A stretch of DNA of 64,000 nt from Bradyrhizobium sp. BR13661 (GCF_029892425.1 NZ_JARXWB010000036.1:1-64000), one strand, 5' to 3'; positions 1 to 8,483 are shown, counted from the stretch's first letter. The notes: generated by a model from the sequence alone, not told the origin. Translations and numbers: made by a program.

Positions 1-95
1 AGCTCCGACGAGACGAGCGCTACCGCCAAACCCCGCCGCTCGAAGGGGTCAAAATTGGACGCCGATGAGGGGTCAAATTTGCAAGCCGATTGACA
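1..95. mobile_element. Right end of an IS21-like insertion sequence (partial)
   Basis: Two spaced copies of a GGGGTCAAA-type motif (about 39-56 and 70-79) precede a terminus reading GCCGATTGACA at 85-95. On the other strand this gives a TGTCAATCGGC end. Multiple internal repeats with a TG...CA terminus is the arrangement I recall for IS21-family (istA/istB) elements. Coding sequence resembling a helicase resumes directly after base 95, so this looks like an insertion junction. The transposase genes would lie left of the window. The family call rests on recall of the terminal repeat, not on a search. Confidence 0.5.
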
Positions 96-518
96 GTCCG
101 TCTTCTCGTTTCAGAGATTTTGAACGCCGGCAGCACTTGGGTTGATCGGCAGGGTGTTGAGCGTCAAGTTCGGCTCGACGACATCCTGATCGTCGCCCCG
201 TATAATGCGCAAGTCTTCGAGTTGCTTGAGCTCATTCCGGGCGCAAAGGTCGGCACTGTCGACAAATTTCAGGGCCAAGAAGCGCCGATTGTCATCTATT
301 CCGTGACGACATCGAGCCACGCAGACGCTCCACGTGGAATGGAATTCCTCTACAGCGCGAACCGCCTCAACATCGCTACTTCGAGAGCGAAGTGCGTCTG
401 CATCATGGTCGCTTCGCCCCGGGTTTTCGAGGCCGAGTGCCGCACTCCTGGGCAAATGCAGCTCGCTAACGCTTTTTGCAGGTATCTCGAGATGGCAGTC
501 GAATTGCCATGTCTTTAA
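96..518 (+). pseudogene. C-terminal fragment of a RecB-nuclease/UPF1-like superfamily I helicase (TM0106 type)
   Basis: About 140 residues are preserved. They cover the last helicase motifs: DDILIVAPYNAQV, then VDKFQGQEAPIVIYSVTTSS (motif V region), then the SRAK-containing motif VI region, followed by the usual C-terminal tail. Full-length proteins of this type exceed 1000 residues and carry an N-terminal RecB-like nuclease. Here everything upstream is replaced by the insertion-sequence end at 95. A TTG at 90 is open in frame, but it lies inside that terminus and is not a credible native start. Almost certainly a dead remnant. Confidence 0.8.
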
Positions 519-947
519 GCGTATCGGTGTCATCCGTCATTCGGCGTGTCGTCTAGCGGATCACCGCTCCTCCAAACTTAAACGCTTAGTCCGTTGATCC
601 GGCATGAATTTCTTGCTGAAATTAGATCTCCTACCATCGCAGCTACGGTTGTCAGCTACGTTTGCGTCTTGACTGAGGGCTATTTCTCATACCCCTGGTT
701 GCTCGCGAGAAGGGCGGATTGTCGTGACCCATTGGGTCCGCTACAGCCAAGAGCGAACTTGCATCCCAACTGATTTCGAGCCGGCAATCAATCTATCGCT
801 CCCCATTAGGGGTTGCGGACTGAGGTCCGAAGTCGGGGGTAAAGCGGAAGGGCCCCACCGCTGGCCAAATCGACGCTATTGACCCGGGGCGGTCGTGGCG
901 GAGCTCATATTGATGAGGGACATCCGCCATTTCCGGTGGTGGGAAAA
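519..947. other. Intergenic, nothing recognised
   Basis: About 430 bp between the helicase remnant and the stop of the MBL-fold gene. Short open frames here have no recognisable family, start signal or codon bias. Confidence 0.5.
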
Positions 948-1937
948 TCAGTCTTCGCGACTGGCCAGCCTGCGGTAAACCGCGAAATCGTCAAAGGTGG
1001 GTGCTTCGCCGCGCCGGACCTTGGAAACGATGTCGGGTCCGAGGACGATCGACGTGCCGAGCCCGGCATAGAAATATTGCGTGCCGAACGCCTTCTTCAG
1101 CGCTGTAAACGTCGGTTCGCCCGTGCAGTGTCCGGGGGCAATGTTCTCGACCTTGAACTTGTCCTTGAGGGCGGTCACGATCTTCTCAATCGCATCATCG
1201 GTGGCAACAACAAGGTGGAAGCCCCCGGCTATGAGATGGATTCTGGGGTTGATCGCTGTTGCGGCCTCTACAATGCGTTCGATTCCCGGATGCGAACAGC
1301 CGACGACAAGAACAAGGCCATCCGGCGTATTCACTGCGAGCGAGAGTTCTTTGAGTTCCTTAGTGCCGGGAAGATCGGAAACCAGGGCGATCAAGGTAAT
1401 GCCGGGTGCGATCTCCGTCGTCTGATCGATCAGTTCGAATTTGGTATTGGGCCATGCTGCGCCGAACTCCATCATTTTCGGCGGTTTGCCGTCAAAATAA
1501 CGCATCTCGTCAGGCAGGGAATCGTCCTTGCGATAGAAGGTGGATGGAAGCGACGAACCGTAGATCCCGAATCGTTCTTTGGGCGCGTATATCTTGACGT
1601 TCGGATTCACACTCAGCACATAGCTCAGTCCAGCCATGTGATCGGAATGCCGATGGGAGAGAACCACAAAGTCAAGCGTGGTAAGATCTACTCCCTTTGC
1701 CTTGACATTTTTCCCGAAGATCTCCGCGTTGTCTCCGGTATCAAACAGAATGCGCCTTCCTGCGACCTCCACCAGCGCGGAGAAACCCCAGTCCTTTGTC
1801 ATTTCCGGGTCCGCGCCAAACGCGTCATAGAGGATCGTAATCTTGCCGTTCGGCTCGGCCGCGATGGTCGCGCAAGAACTCGCTGCTATGGCGCAGGTGA
1901 CCGCGGCGGCGATGAAGCTCCATTTTCCGAATGTCAT
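948..1937 (-). CDS. Exported MBL-fold metallo-hydrolase (DHPS-like family)
   Basis: 329 residues from the ATG at 1937, which has GGAG at a normal distance. The frame stays open to 2225, but that extension has no family signature. Residues 1-28 form a signal peptide (positive start, Ala-rich core, IAA-E cleavage region; a Cys at 22 is not in a good lipobox). The metal motif HRHSDH is at 95-100. GCSHPG and GGFHL motifs follow in the second half, as in the subgroup related to dihydropterin-aminobenzene-phosphate synthase. A zinc-dependent periplasmic hydrolase is likely; the substrate is unknown. It is divergent from the peptidase gene at 2331. Confidence 0.85.
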   Translation of the reverse strand: MTFGKWSFIAAAVTCAIAASSCATIAAEPNGKITILYDAFGADPEMTKDWGFSALVEVAGRRILFDTGDNAEIFGKNVKAKGVDLTTLDFVVLSHRHSDHMAGLSYVLSVNPNVKIYAPKERFGIYGSSLPSTFYRKDDSLPDEMRYFDGKPPKMMEFGAAWPNTKFELIDQTTEIAPGITLIALVSDLPGTKELKELSLAVNTPDGLVLVVGCSHPGIERIVEAATAINPRIHLIAGGFHLVVATDDAIEKIVTALKDKFKVENIAPGHCTGEPTFTALKKAFGTQYFYAGLGTSIVLGPDIVSKVRRGEAPTFDDFAVYRRLASRED

Positions 1938-2330
1938 AGATGTATCTCCTTTTCGGTTGGACTTCCGCTGAAGACTGAGTTGGCGCAGTCCGAATTGACG
2001 GCCGGTGCTGCGGTATTGAGCCACCTGGGACAGTCGTGGATTACCAGGCATCCAGGGTACGCGCCCAGAGAGATCATCGGCATTTCTCTCCGCCAACGGC
2101 AATTCACTGAAATCTCCTTTCGATAGAAAGAAATCCCGACGTGGGCTGTCTGAAGATTGGGCCGCGACTAATGAGAATTGGCCCAGGACGCTATCCGTAA
2201 GATGCAGACCAACTCCTAGATTCATTTTGTCGATGTGAGCGAGTTCACACGCGCTCCACGCGTTCGGGCGTCAACTTGGGCCTTACAGAATAGATGACAC
2301 TACCACATCGACAACACGGCCGGAGGTAAC
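1938..2330. other. Divergent intergenic region
   Basis: About 390 bp between the start of the minus-strand hydrolase and the plus-strand peptidase. It presumably holds both promoters. I could not pick confident -35/-10 boxes. Confidence 0.4.
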
Positions 2331-4349
2331 ATGCTTCACTATTCATCCCAGACGGCAGCGTTTCTCAGAGCAAAATCGGAGAACCACGAGATCACTCCGC
2401 CACCTGTTTTGGACGAACAGGCCTACGCCAAGGCGTTAGCCGAAGGCTTGCGCGTTTCCACGAAGTTCGGACGCGTAGATGTGCTTGGACCCCGAGCGCT
2501 CCGGGAGCCAATCGACGGCGTCTATTCGTTGGCGCAATGGCAATCGGGATTCAAGCTACAGAACGACCGCGGTACCTGCTGGGCGTTTGCGGGTGCCGCG
2601 GCGCTGGAGGCGGCATACCGACGCAAGTATGGTCTGCTCATCGACGTATCCGAAGAATATATCTTTCATATGGGCAAAGCCTTTGCTTTGAACCGAGACA
2701 GCGGGGGGGCGGCAGCGCGACCGGTAGAGAACAACTCCTCTCTGACCGGATTCCAAGGAAGTGGCGATATCGCGGAGAAGATCTCAGAGAATGCTTCGCC
2801 TCCAGAGGACGCTGCGCCATACTTGCAAAATCAACAGACGCTGTTGGACATCTTGCCCGTGCTGGGATTTGCCGGCGTGGAAGCACTGGCGAGCCAAGAG
2901 GACTTCGACGCCGTCGAGTTTTGCGAGCAACACATTCCGCTCCTGGCGCGGGTGAACGCTCGCTATAGGGCGGCGGGTTGGGGTTCTCTCGGCAACAACC
3001 CGAGTATCACTGCGCTCGAGAATACCATTCTCGCGGACCGCGAAGTAATCTGCGATGTCTTTCACAAGACCCCGAACATTGGAGGTCACGTGCTTTTGCT
3101 GATCGGCTTCGACCGCAATCGGCAGGTGTTCTTCGCCAAGAACCACTGGGGCGAAGGCAAATTCATCGAGATCGCCTATAACAACGATCCGAACTGGCAG
3201 ATCAATTCGGGCTGGTACATCACGGATGTCGTCGATCCAACGTTTGTGCAGAGCGAGGCTTGTTGGCTTGGCAACTGGCGTGCAAGCGTGGGCGACGCAT
3301 CGTTTCGGCTGCTCCTGCGGAGGTCAGAGGATTTTCCCAACCCAGGGGCGCCGACGAAGCTTGGCACGGCATACTTGAGCGATGGGCCCCATGACGTGAA
3401 CGGATTATTCCTAAACGCGGGCGCACATCTGCGTATGTTCATTGCGCCGACAACCGCCCCAGTTCCTATTGGAACACTGAGCGGGTGGCAGCTCGACGCC
3501 GATCTGAACTTTTTCGACATCTACAACGCGGCTGGGCAGGCCGGAGGGGAACCTGCTGCGCTCTCTCGCTTCAACACACGGTTCGCAGCTCTGTTCGACA
3601 AGGGCGACGGCTCGGCATGGCAAGCTCGGCACGGGATCACCCCAGAGGCTTATCAGTCGATTTTTGATTTGCTGGTCGGTCAGGGCTACCGGCTAACCAA
3701 CGTATGCGGATACAGCGAGGGGACAGCCTCCCGGCTTAACGCTGTCTGGCAACTGCGCGATGGCCCCGCCTGGGAGGCCCGCCACGGCCTGACCAACGAC
3801 CAGTACCAATCGACATTCGATGATCTCGTCGCGAAAGGGTACCAGCTCGTTTGCGTTAGCGGGTACGCCGAGAACGGTCAGGCTCGATATGCAGCGATCT
3901 GGGAACAGCGGGCGTCTTCTGATTGGCAAGCGCGGCACGGGATGTCGCGGAGCCAATACCAGCAGACCTTTGACCAGATGGCTGCTGACGGCTTCGCGCC
4001 CGTGCAGGTTTGCGGCTTCCGGGTCAACGTTGACGTGCGTTTCGCAGCGATCTGGGAACGGCGCCCTGGCCTCGAATGGGTGGGGCGGCACGGGTTAACG
4101 GCCAGCGAGTATCAAAAGGCCTTCGATGAGCAGAACGCTGCAGGTTTTCGTCTTGTTTCTGTGAGCGGGTACAGCGACACCGGGATCGCTCGCTATGCCG
4201 CAATTTGGCACAAGGACCAGGCAGGTGAATGGCAAGCACGGCACGGTCTGGATAGCGCCGGATATCAGCAAGCCTTCGACGATCTGTCGGGGCGAGGATT
4301 CCGTCCGGTGCAGATATGTGGATACGGTGATGGATTCTATCCTGCCTAG
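2331..4349 (+). CDS. Papain-like (C1A) cysteine peptidase with C-terminal BTRD1 tandem repeats
   Basis: 672 residues; ATG preceded by GGAGGTAAC. The catalytic Cys83 sits in RGTCWAFA, with the oxyanion Gln a few residues before it. His253 is in GGHVLLLIG and Asn271 in AKNHWG, so the C1A triad is complete. From about residue 425 to the end there are five units of roughly 50 residues, each opening with W-x-x-RHG, followed by a YQ-x-x-FD helix and a C/S-GY strand. This is the pattern of 'bacterial tandem repeat domain 1', found with hydrolases. The last unit stops half way (GYGDGFYPA). There is no signal peptide, so it is either cytoplasmic or exported by an unusual route. The repeats probably act as a binding propeller or scaffold (inference). 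Confidence 0.85.
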   Translation: MLHYSSQTAAFLRAKSENHEITPPPVLDEQAYAKALAEGLRVSTKFGRVDVLGPRALREPIDGVYSLAQWQSGFKLQNDRGTCWAFAGAAALEAAYRRKYGLLIDVSEEYIFHMGKAFALNRDSGGAAARPVENNSSLTGFQGSGDIAEKISENASPPEDAAPYLQNQQTLLDILPVLGFAGVEALASQEDFDAVEFCEQHIPLLARVNARYRAAGWGSLGNNPSITALENTILADREVICDVFHKTPNIGGHVLLLIGFDRNRQVFFAKNHWGEGKFIEIAYNNDPNWQINSGWYITDVVDPTFVQSEACWLGNWRASVGDASFRLLLRRSEDFPNPGAPTKLGTAYLSDGPHDVNGLFLNAGAHLRMFIAPTTAPVPIGTLSGWQLDADLNFFDIYNAAGQAGGEPAALSRFNTRFAALFDKGDGSAWQARHGITPEAYQSIFDLLVGQGYRLTNVCGYSEGTASRLNAVWQLRDGPAWEARHGLTNDQYQSTFDDLVAKGYQLVCVSGYAENGQARYAAIWEQRASSDWQARHGMSRSQYQQTFDQMAADGFAPVQVCGFRVNVDVRFAAIWERRPGLEWVGRHGLTASEYQKAFDEQNAAGFRLVSVSGYSDTGIARYAAIWHKDQAGEWQARHGLDSAGYQQAFDDLSGRGFRPVQICGYGDGFYPA

Positions 4350-4746
4350 ATCGCGGGCTGTCGCTAGTTCGGAGTAAGCAAGCTCACAAACTGCGCGGCT
4401 CGTTTTACCGATCAGAGGGGGGCGAGGTATGTACCCTCGCTCGGCTCTGATAATCACGCTGCCTGCGAGGCGGGCGGCTCTGGCTGCGATGGGTTTGGAT
4501 TGGCGGCCGGCGACGGCGGCGCGAGTACCTCGGAGAACGCGCCAAAAAAGCCATTCCCGGTGTCCTGAACCAGGTTCGTCTTCGCGCAGGAACCAGCGCC
4601 GAGTAGCGGCCTCTCAACATTTGCTGGACCATCGCCGGCGTTAACCCTGTCGGCAAATGATCCGCGCGCGGCACGTCCGCTGCCGACAGATTGCCTCATT
4701 GGAGCGGAGACATTTTCAACAGCACTATCCTTGGTTAGAGCGCATC
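4350..4746. other. Gap with only doubtful small open frames
   Basis: About 400 bp. A minus-strand frame (4454-4699, 81 codons) ends in a Pro/Ser/Ala-rich tail and might be the end of a decayed gene. It lacks a ribosome binding site and any family I recognise. Nothing else is supported. Confidence 0.3.
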
Positions 4747-5212
4747 ATGCTGAAACCGAGCTTCCTGGGTCTCCTCATCGTATTGGGTGTAGGAGTCCTG
4801 TCAGTCATGGAGCTGCGAGCTCCCCCGCGCCACACGGTCGCGATCGTCCAGTCGCCTGCCGCTCCGGACGCTGGCTCATCTGGCTCGCCTGATACACTGG
4901 CGAGGCGATCGCCTTGACGTCGCGCCGGAGAGCAGCGTGACACCGACCCAGGTTGCTTTGGCCGAAGCGCCTGTTGCTCTCCCAAACGATGACGGTGTCG
5001 CGTCGCCCGAGCCTTCAAGGCCGATCGCCCGCCAACGTCACAATTCGAAGACGGCCGCAGGCGCCGTACGTCCCAAACCAAAGAAGATAGCCGTTATCAA
5101 GCAAACTGCGGTTGCCGAGCGTTCAAAGCTCGCCAGCGAGATCGTGTCCTGTAGGCTCGCGGCGTTTGGCGGCTTGCGCAAGGCTCTGAATTTATCCGGC
5201 TGCGAAATTTGA
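4747..5212 (+). pseudogene. Frameshifted membrane-anchored hypothetical protein
   Basis: The ATG at 4747 opens a frame with a short N-terminal transmembrane segment (LLIVLGVGVLSVM) and a Pro/Ala-rich linker. It reaches DTLAR and then stops at 4917. The sense continues in the next frame as GDRLDV from about 4901 to the stop at 5212, with a Lys-rich stretch and a Cys-containing tail ending LNLSGCEI. A single-base change near 4900-4904 would rejoin the halves. I associate this architecture (one membrane anchor, disordered linker, short C-terminal Cys motif) with unnamed Bradyrhizobium proteins. Either a pseudogene or a sequencing error. Confidence 0.55.
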
Positions 5213-5216
5213 AGAG

Positions 5217-5366
5217 GTGCGGGCTTACGCTTTACGCTACAGGACAGCGCTTCAGAAGCTGAAGCGTTGGCATGACTACACGCTCACGCGGCTCGTGAAT
5301 GACGTCAGTGAACGAGCACTTCGTTCCCAGTTCGCGGAACGCACTGTTGCGGCGCAGCAAGATTGA
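5217..5366 (+). CDS. Possible 49-residue basic protein
   Basis: A GTG-initiated frame with a purine-rich GAAGAG directly upstream encodes a helical, Lys/Arg-rich peptide (VRAYALRYRTALQKLKRW...). No family recognised. It may equally be a fragment. Low confidence. Confidence 0.25.
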   Translation: MRAYALRYRTALQKLKRWHDYTLTRLVNDVSERALRSQFAERTVAAQQD

Positions 5367-5410
5367 CCTGTGTCAGATTGCCATGCCGCGAAGGCGCAAT
5401 CTTACAAGGC

Positions 5411-5581
5411 ATGGCCCATCTCGTTTTCAAATGTCCCGATACATCGTTTAACGTCCAGCATTGGATCGAGGACGACGAGGACGATGCACCTGGCAACAGA
5501 TATGAAAGCGTGGCCTGCCTGGCCTGCACGAGGGTGCACTTCATCAATCGAAAGACCGGGAAGTTGCTGGGTGAAAAGTAA
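5411..5581 (+). CDS. Small Cys-containing conserved protein (zinc-ribbon-like)
   Basis: 56 residues from the ATG at 5411; the open frame extends upstream to 5363 without a convincing start. Sequence MAHLVFKCPDTSFNVQHW, then an acidic patch, then CLACTRVHFINRKTGKLLG. A Cys in strand one plus a C-x-x-C before HFINRKTGKLLG suggests a small one-knuckle metal-binding fold. I recognise the pattern from rhizobial small proteins of unknown role. Confidence 0.65.
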   Translation: MAHLVFKCPDTSFNVQHWIEDDEDDAPGNRYESVACLACTRVHFINRKTGKLLGEK

Positions 5582-5632
5582 CGCGGTCAGCCTGACAAGA
5601 GGCTCTCACCTGGCGACCGCTAGAATCAGACT

Positions 5633-5693
5633 GAGAGTTCTGAAAGAGATCAGCGAACGCGAGCAGATTGACAGGGTTTATCAATCAAGGTGT
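5633..5693 (+). repeat. 61-bp dispersed repeat, copy 1
   Basis: Matches 12193-12253 with about 8 mismatches in 61 bases by eye. In one frame both copies translate to a similar peptide (RVLKEISEREQIDRVYQSRC here), so it may be the tail of a duplicated small gene. The right end overlaps the 3' end of the minus-strand small gene 5681-5836. Confidence 0.6.
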
Positions 5694-5836
5694 ACACCGT
5701 GCACCTCTAACAGCATTTTGGCAGACTCGAGCTGACGTCGCAGCACGCGAGACTGATAGTAGCGCAACGCATAACCGCTCAAAACGCCGGCCGTAAACAC
5801 GCCGACGACGACAACTTGTGCGAAGTCTTCGCCCAT
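5681..5836 (-). CDS. 51-residue single-pass membrane protein
   Basis: ATG at 5836 with GGAGG six bases upstream, a strong ribosome binding site. The sequence is MGEDFAQVVVVGVFTAGVLS, then GYALRYYQSRVLRRQLE. That gives one short hydrophobic helix followed by a basic, Arg-rich amphipathic tail, ending VHGVHLD. No family recognised; probably a small inner-membrane protein. Its last codons lie inside the dispersed repeat at 5633-5693. Confidence 0.5.
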   Translation of the reverse strand: MGEDFAQVVVVGVFTAGVLSGYALRYYQSRVLRRQLESAKMLLEVHGVHLD

Positions 5837-6248
5837 CACGACCCTCCAAGCGGCGATCCGGAGCGTGTTAACAAGGCCGCCTGACGCAGGCCTTACGTCG
5901 CGCTGCTCGCACCCGCACCGTCATATGCCCTCGTTTGTTTGGTCACCCCAGAAACGCGCCAGACAATGCCAACCCATCGTGGCTCGTTGCCACCGGACTG
6001 GCGGAGGCCGGCTATGAGACGGGTATCGTTGGTAGCGCAGAGGACGCGCGCGAGGTGAGCAGAAACTTGCCCGATGTTCAGCGGGTGGAGCGCTGTCTTC
6101 GCGGTACCACGATATTGCCGTCACGATATTGCCGTCCAGTGGGCGAGCTAGGACTCGCAAGCGAGTTGAGTAGAGACATGGGGTTCTAAGCGATATGTAA
6201 GGTCCATGTCAGCGGATCCATGGCACATAATCGAAGCCCTCGGTTCAG
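5837..6248. other. Intergenic, short tandem duplication only
   Basis: About 410 bp. A 14-base unit CACGATATTGCCGT occurs twice in tandem near 6108-6135. A frame 5935-6189 is open but shows no domain or ribosome binding site, so I do not call a gene. Confidence 0.4.
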
Positions 6249-6464
6249 ATGCTGGATCCTTTGCCTACGTTGCCGGACACCATTCTCTTGGCGCAAGTGA
6301 CATTGCCTACGAGGATAAAAAACGTCCTCACCTTCTATGGTTTCGAGACGGTGGGGGATGTTCGCTCAGCCTCAGACAGAACTTTACTAAGCCTTCCCGA
6401 TTTGGGTCCAAAGTCTGTAACCTACCTTCGTGAGGTTTTTGGCCTGGTGATAGACGATAGGTAG
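6249..6464 (+). CDS. Stand-alone RNA polymerase alpha-CTD-like mini-protein
   Basis: 71 residues. Residues ~17-65 read TRIKNVLTFYGFETVGDV, then TLLSLPDLGPKSVTYLREVF. This is the helix-hairpin-helix layout of the RNA polymerase alpha C-terminal domain: R-x-x-N-x-L, a TVGDL-type turn, then LGxKSxxxIxxxL. A free alpha-CTD could touch UP-element DNA or compete for activators, but this is inference; DNA-binding residues equivalent to Arg265 were not mapped. It lies six bases upstream of the lipoprotein at 6471, so the two may be co-transcribed. Confidence 0.7.
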   Translation: MLDPLPTLPDTILLAQVTLPTRIKNVLTFYGFETVGDVRSASDRTLLSLPDLGPKSVTYLREVFGLVIDDR

Positions 6465-6470
6465 ATTGCA

Positions 6471-6683
6471 ATGCGTCTCGTTCTTTTGCTCGCTCTTTCA
6501 TTGTCGTTGATGGCGTGTCACGACGAGGAAGCAACGGGTGCAATCAACGTTCGCTGTGCAGAGAAGCTTTACTCTCCCTACAATCCTAAAAACCTAGAAC
6601 AGTGTATCGCCGCTTGCAAATCATGTGAGCGAGGGACAACCGCTACTTGCACAACATCTTGCAGACTGAGAGGTGCGCGGTAA
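6471..6683 (+). CDS. Small Cys-rich lipoprotein
   Basis: 70 residues. The signal peptide MRLVLLLALSLSLMAC has a clear lipobox (LMAC), so the mature protein starts at Cys16 and is likely outer-membrane or periplasm anchored. The rest contains six further Cys, including CIAACKSC and CTTSC, suggesting a disulfide-knotted mini-domain. Follows the alpha-CTD-like gene closely. Function unknown. Confidence 0.7.
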   Translation: MRLVLLLALSLSLMACHDEEATGAINVRCAEKLYSPYNPKNLEQCIAACKSCERGTTATCTTSCRLRGAR

Positions 6684-6814
6684 GGCGTACCAGAATGTCG
6701 CCAGCGGCCAATCTTGGATCTGGCTAGCCGGCGCCAGCAGGAGATTCAACCGCGCTACGCTCTCAGGGAAGACTGAGATTACGAGCAACATACGGGTGTT
6801 GGGAAACCGATTTC

Positions 6815-7075
6815 ATGCGGCTTACGCCTGATCCTCAGAAGAGATTTAGCGCCTTCGATCAGGCATTTTTCTTCCTGATGTATGCGGGGGAAACGGCTGT
6901 CCTTTGCAAGGTCCCACGAAACGCACTCTATGCTATCGGAGATGCCGAGAATGCAGAGGAAATATTCGTAAGGCGACGACCGGAAATCGAACGCGTCGCG
7001 AGCGCAAAATTCCACAGCGAGCAGCTCGACGTCACAAGCGTGGTCACTGTTGACACTTGGGATTGGGATCGTTGA
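6815..7075 (+). CDS. DUF1488-like small protein
   Basis: 86 residues. The order of features (an early F-x-x-FDQA strand, V-CKVPRNALYAIG, then the helix EEIFVRRRPEIERVASAKF and a terminal V-x-T-x-x-W strand) matches the DUF1488 pattern common in rhizobia. The match is by motif order only. Confidence 0.6.
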   Translation: MRLTPDPQKRFSAFDQAFFFLMYAGETAVLCKVPRNALYAIGDAENAEEIFVRRRPEIERVASAKFHSEQLDVTSVVTVDTWDWDR

Positions 7076-7207
7076 GTGTGGCCGTTTTTCGGATGCTGGG
7101 GGCGGCGCGCGCCAGCCTTTCGCAATTCTTCGAATTGCGAGTTAATGCGCAATGTGCTTTGGGAGGCTGCCCGCTCGTGACCGCGAAGGGTGTCTGACGA
7201 GGCACAC

Positions 7208-7786
7208 ATGCGTTTTCCGTTGCCAGCCGCTGCGGCTGCTTTGATTACCTTCTCCACCGCTGTCAATTGCCAAACCCCAGAAAACGAGTCGCTGGGCCTA
7301 TCGGAGGTGATTGATGCGAGCTCCTTCGTTGACCTGCTGGCCCTTATGTCAGGGGAATGCAAAACGCTGAAGATTGCCGGACAGGACTTTGGCTGCAGGA
7401 CGATCGCCTACGCGCATGCCGATAAGGGGCGCGTCAATTTCGCGGTCGTCGTCGATGATCCCTATGATAATAACCACGTCGTGTCGTTCTCCGGCGAGAA
7501 CGGCAAGCGCGCCGACGACAATTCCTACGAACTGCCGATTGACCGCATGCTGCTCAACTCCAAGAACCGGCCGAAGGTCGACGGCCTGCCGGTTCCGGCT
7601 GCGCAGACCTCTACCGGCAGTTGCCGCCAGACCGGCAATTTCGCCGCCAAGAAGGTGAACGACGTCACCTGCTCTGCGACCGACAACGAAGGCCGGAAGT
7701 ATGAACTCCTGTTCGTCTCCGACGGCACGCCGGTGAGCGTGCGCCGGATCCGCCAGTCGGCACCGTCTAACCAGGATCCGTTTTAA
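7208..7786 (+). CDS. Secreted hypothetical protein
   Basis: 192 residues from the ATG at 7208; a GTG at 7190 is possible, but the signal peptide begins cleanly at MRFPLPAAAAALITFSTAV. The mature part has paired Cys (GECK..., FGCRTI..., GSCRQ..., VTCSA), beta-rich spacing and no known domain. Likely periplasmic and disulfide-bonded. Followed by a hairpin at 7819-7846. Confidence 0.65.
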   Translation: MRFPLPAAAAALITFSTAVNCQTPENESLGLSEVIDASSFVDLLALMSGECKTLKIAGQDFGCRTIAYAHADKGRVNFAVVVDDPYDNNHVVSFSGENGKRADDNSYELPIDRMLLNSKNRPKVDGLPVPAAQTSTGSCRQTGNFAAKKVNDVTCSATDNEGRKYELLFVSDGTPVSVRRIRQSAPSNQDPF

Positions 7787-7818
7787 CTGGCTTTGGCAGC
7801 CAAATGCCCGAAGAACGA

Positions 7819-7846
7819 AGGCCGCAGCGGGGGACCACTGCGGCCT
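7819..7846 (+). terminator. Hairpin downstream of the secreted protein gene
   Basis: Perfect 9-bp stem AGGCCGCAG / CTGCGGCCT with a ten-base loop, followed by CATTCTTG. The T-run is weak but the position, 33 bases after the stop at 7786, fits a transcription terminator. Confidence 0.6.
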
Positions 7847-8483
7847 CATTCTTGAAAAAATCCGGGTGAAAACGATCTGAGTGAAATATGGAGCCAGCCC
7901 CGGTAAGCAGTAGCCTACCGCAGCTCTGCTGCAGTGCAATGTCATTTAAGACACACTTGAGAACGTATTTAATTCGGAACCGGTGAGGGAGAGCCCGCCG
8001 GGGCTGGCTGCTTGGCGGGCTCTCAACCACAAGCACAAGGCCACGTATGTCCCCCACGGCCCCGTCCCAAAATCTATCCTGACCGATTCTTACTAACGGG
8101 CAGCAAAGATCTCAGCCGAATGGTTGGGGCGAGGATTTGCCATCGGATCTGCGGTGTTGGGAGGGAGGGCGGGACGCTGTTCGCCAGTTTGGTCGCGGCC
8201 ATGGCACGCTGACTCTCGCTTAAAAAGCTGGCGCCCGCGTCAATGTTGATTGCGCGCGATGGTGTCGTCACCTCGTGACGACCTATGCGAACGGTGTCGA
8301 TGTCTATCGAAATTTGGCAATGCCCGGCGGTGCTTGCGTTAAATCATGAAGTCAGTTGCGTGCCGGCGCCATCGCGCTGCCAAAGATGACATCTTCTCGG
8401 ACAGCGGCGGCTCAGTGTAACGATTTTGCAGCCAACTTACGGCTAGCTTGCGGCTTTCCTAGCCGCCGGGTTCGAGGATTGCC
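7847..8483. other. Gap with one GC-rich hairpin
   Basis: About 640 bp without a supported gene. A perfect 11-bp inverted repeat, GAGAGCCCGCC (7989-7999) and GGCGGGCTCTC (8014-8024), could be a terminator or structured RNA element. It lacks a T-run on either side. Confidence 0.4.

Noticed and set aside
879..2126. 415-codon plus-strand frame opposite the MBL-fold gene
   Set aside because: It is antisense to a gene with clear metallo-hydrolase motifs, and its own translation has no domain or start signal.
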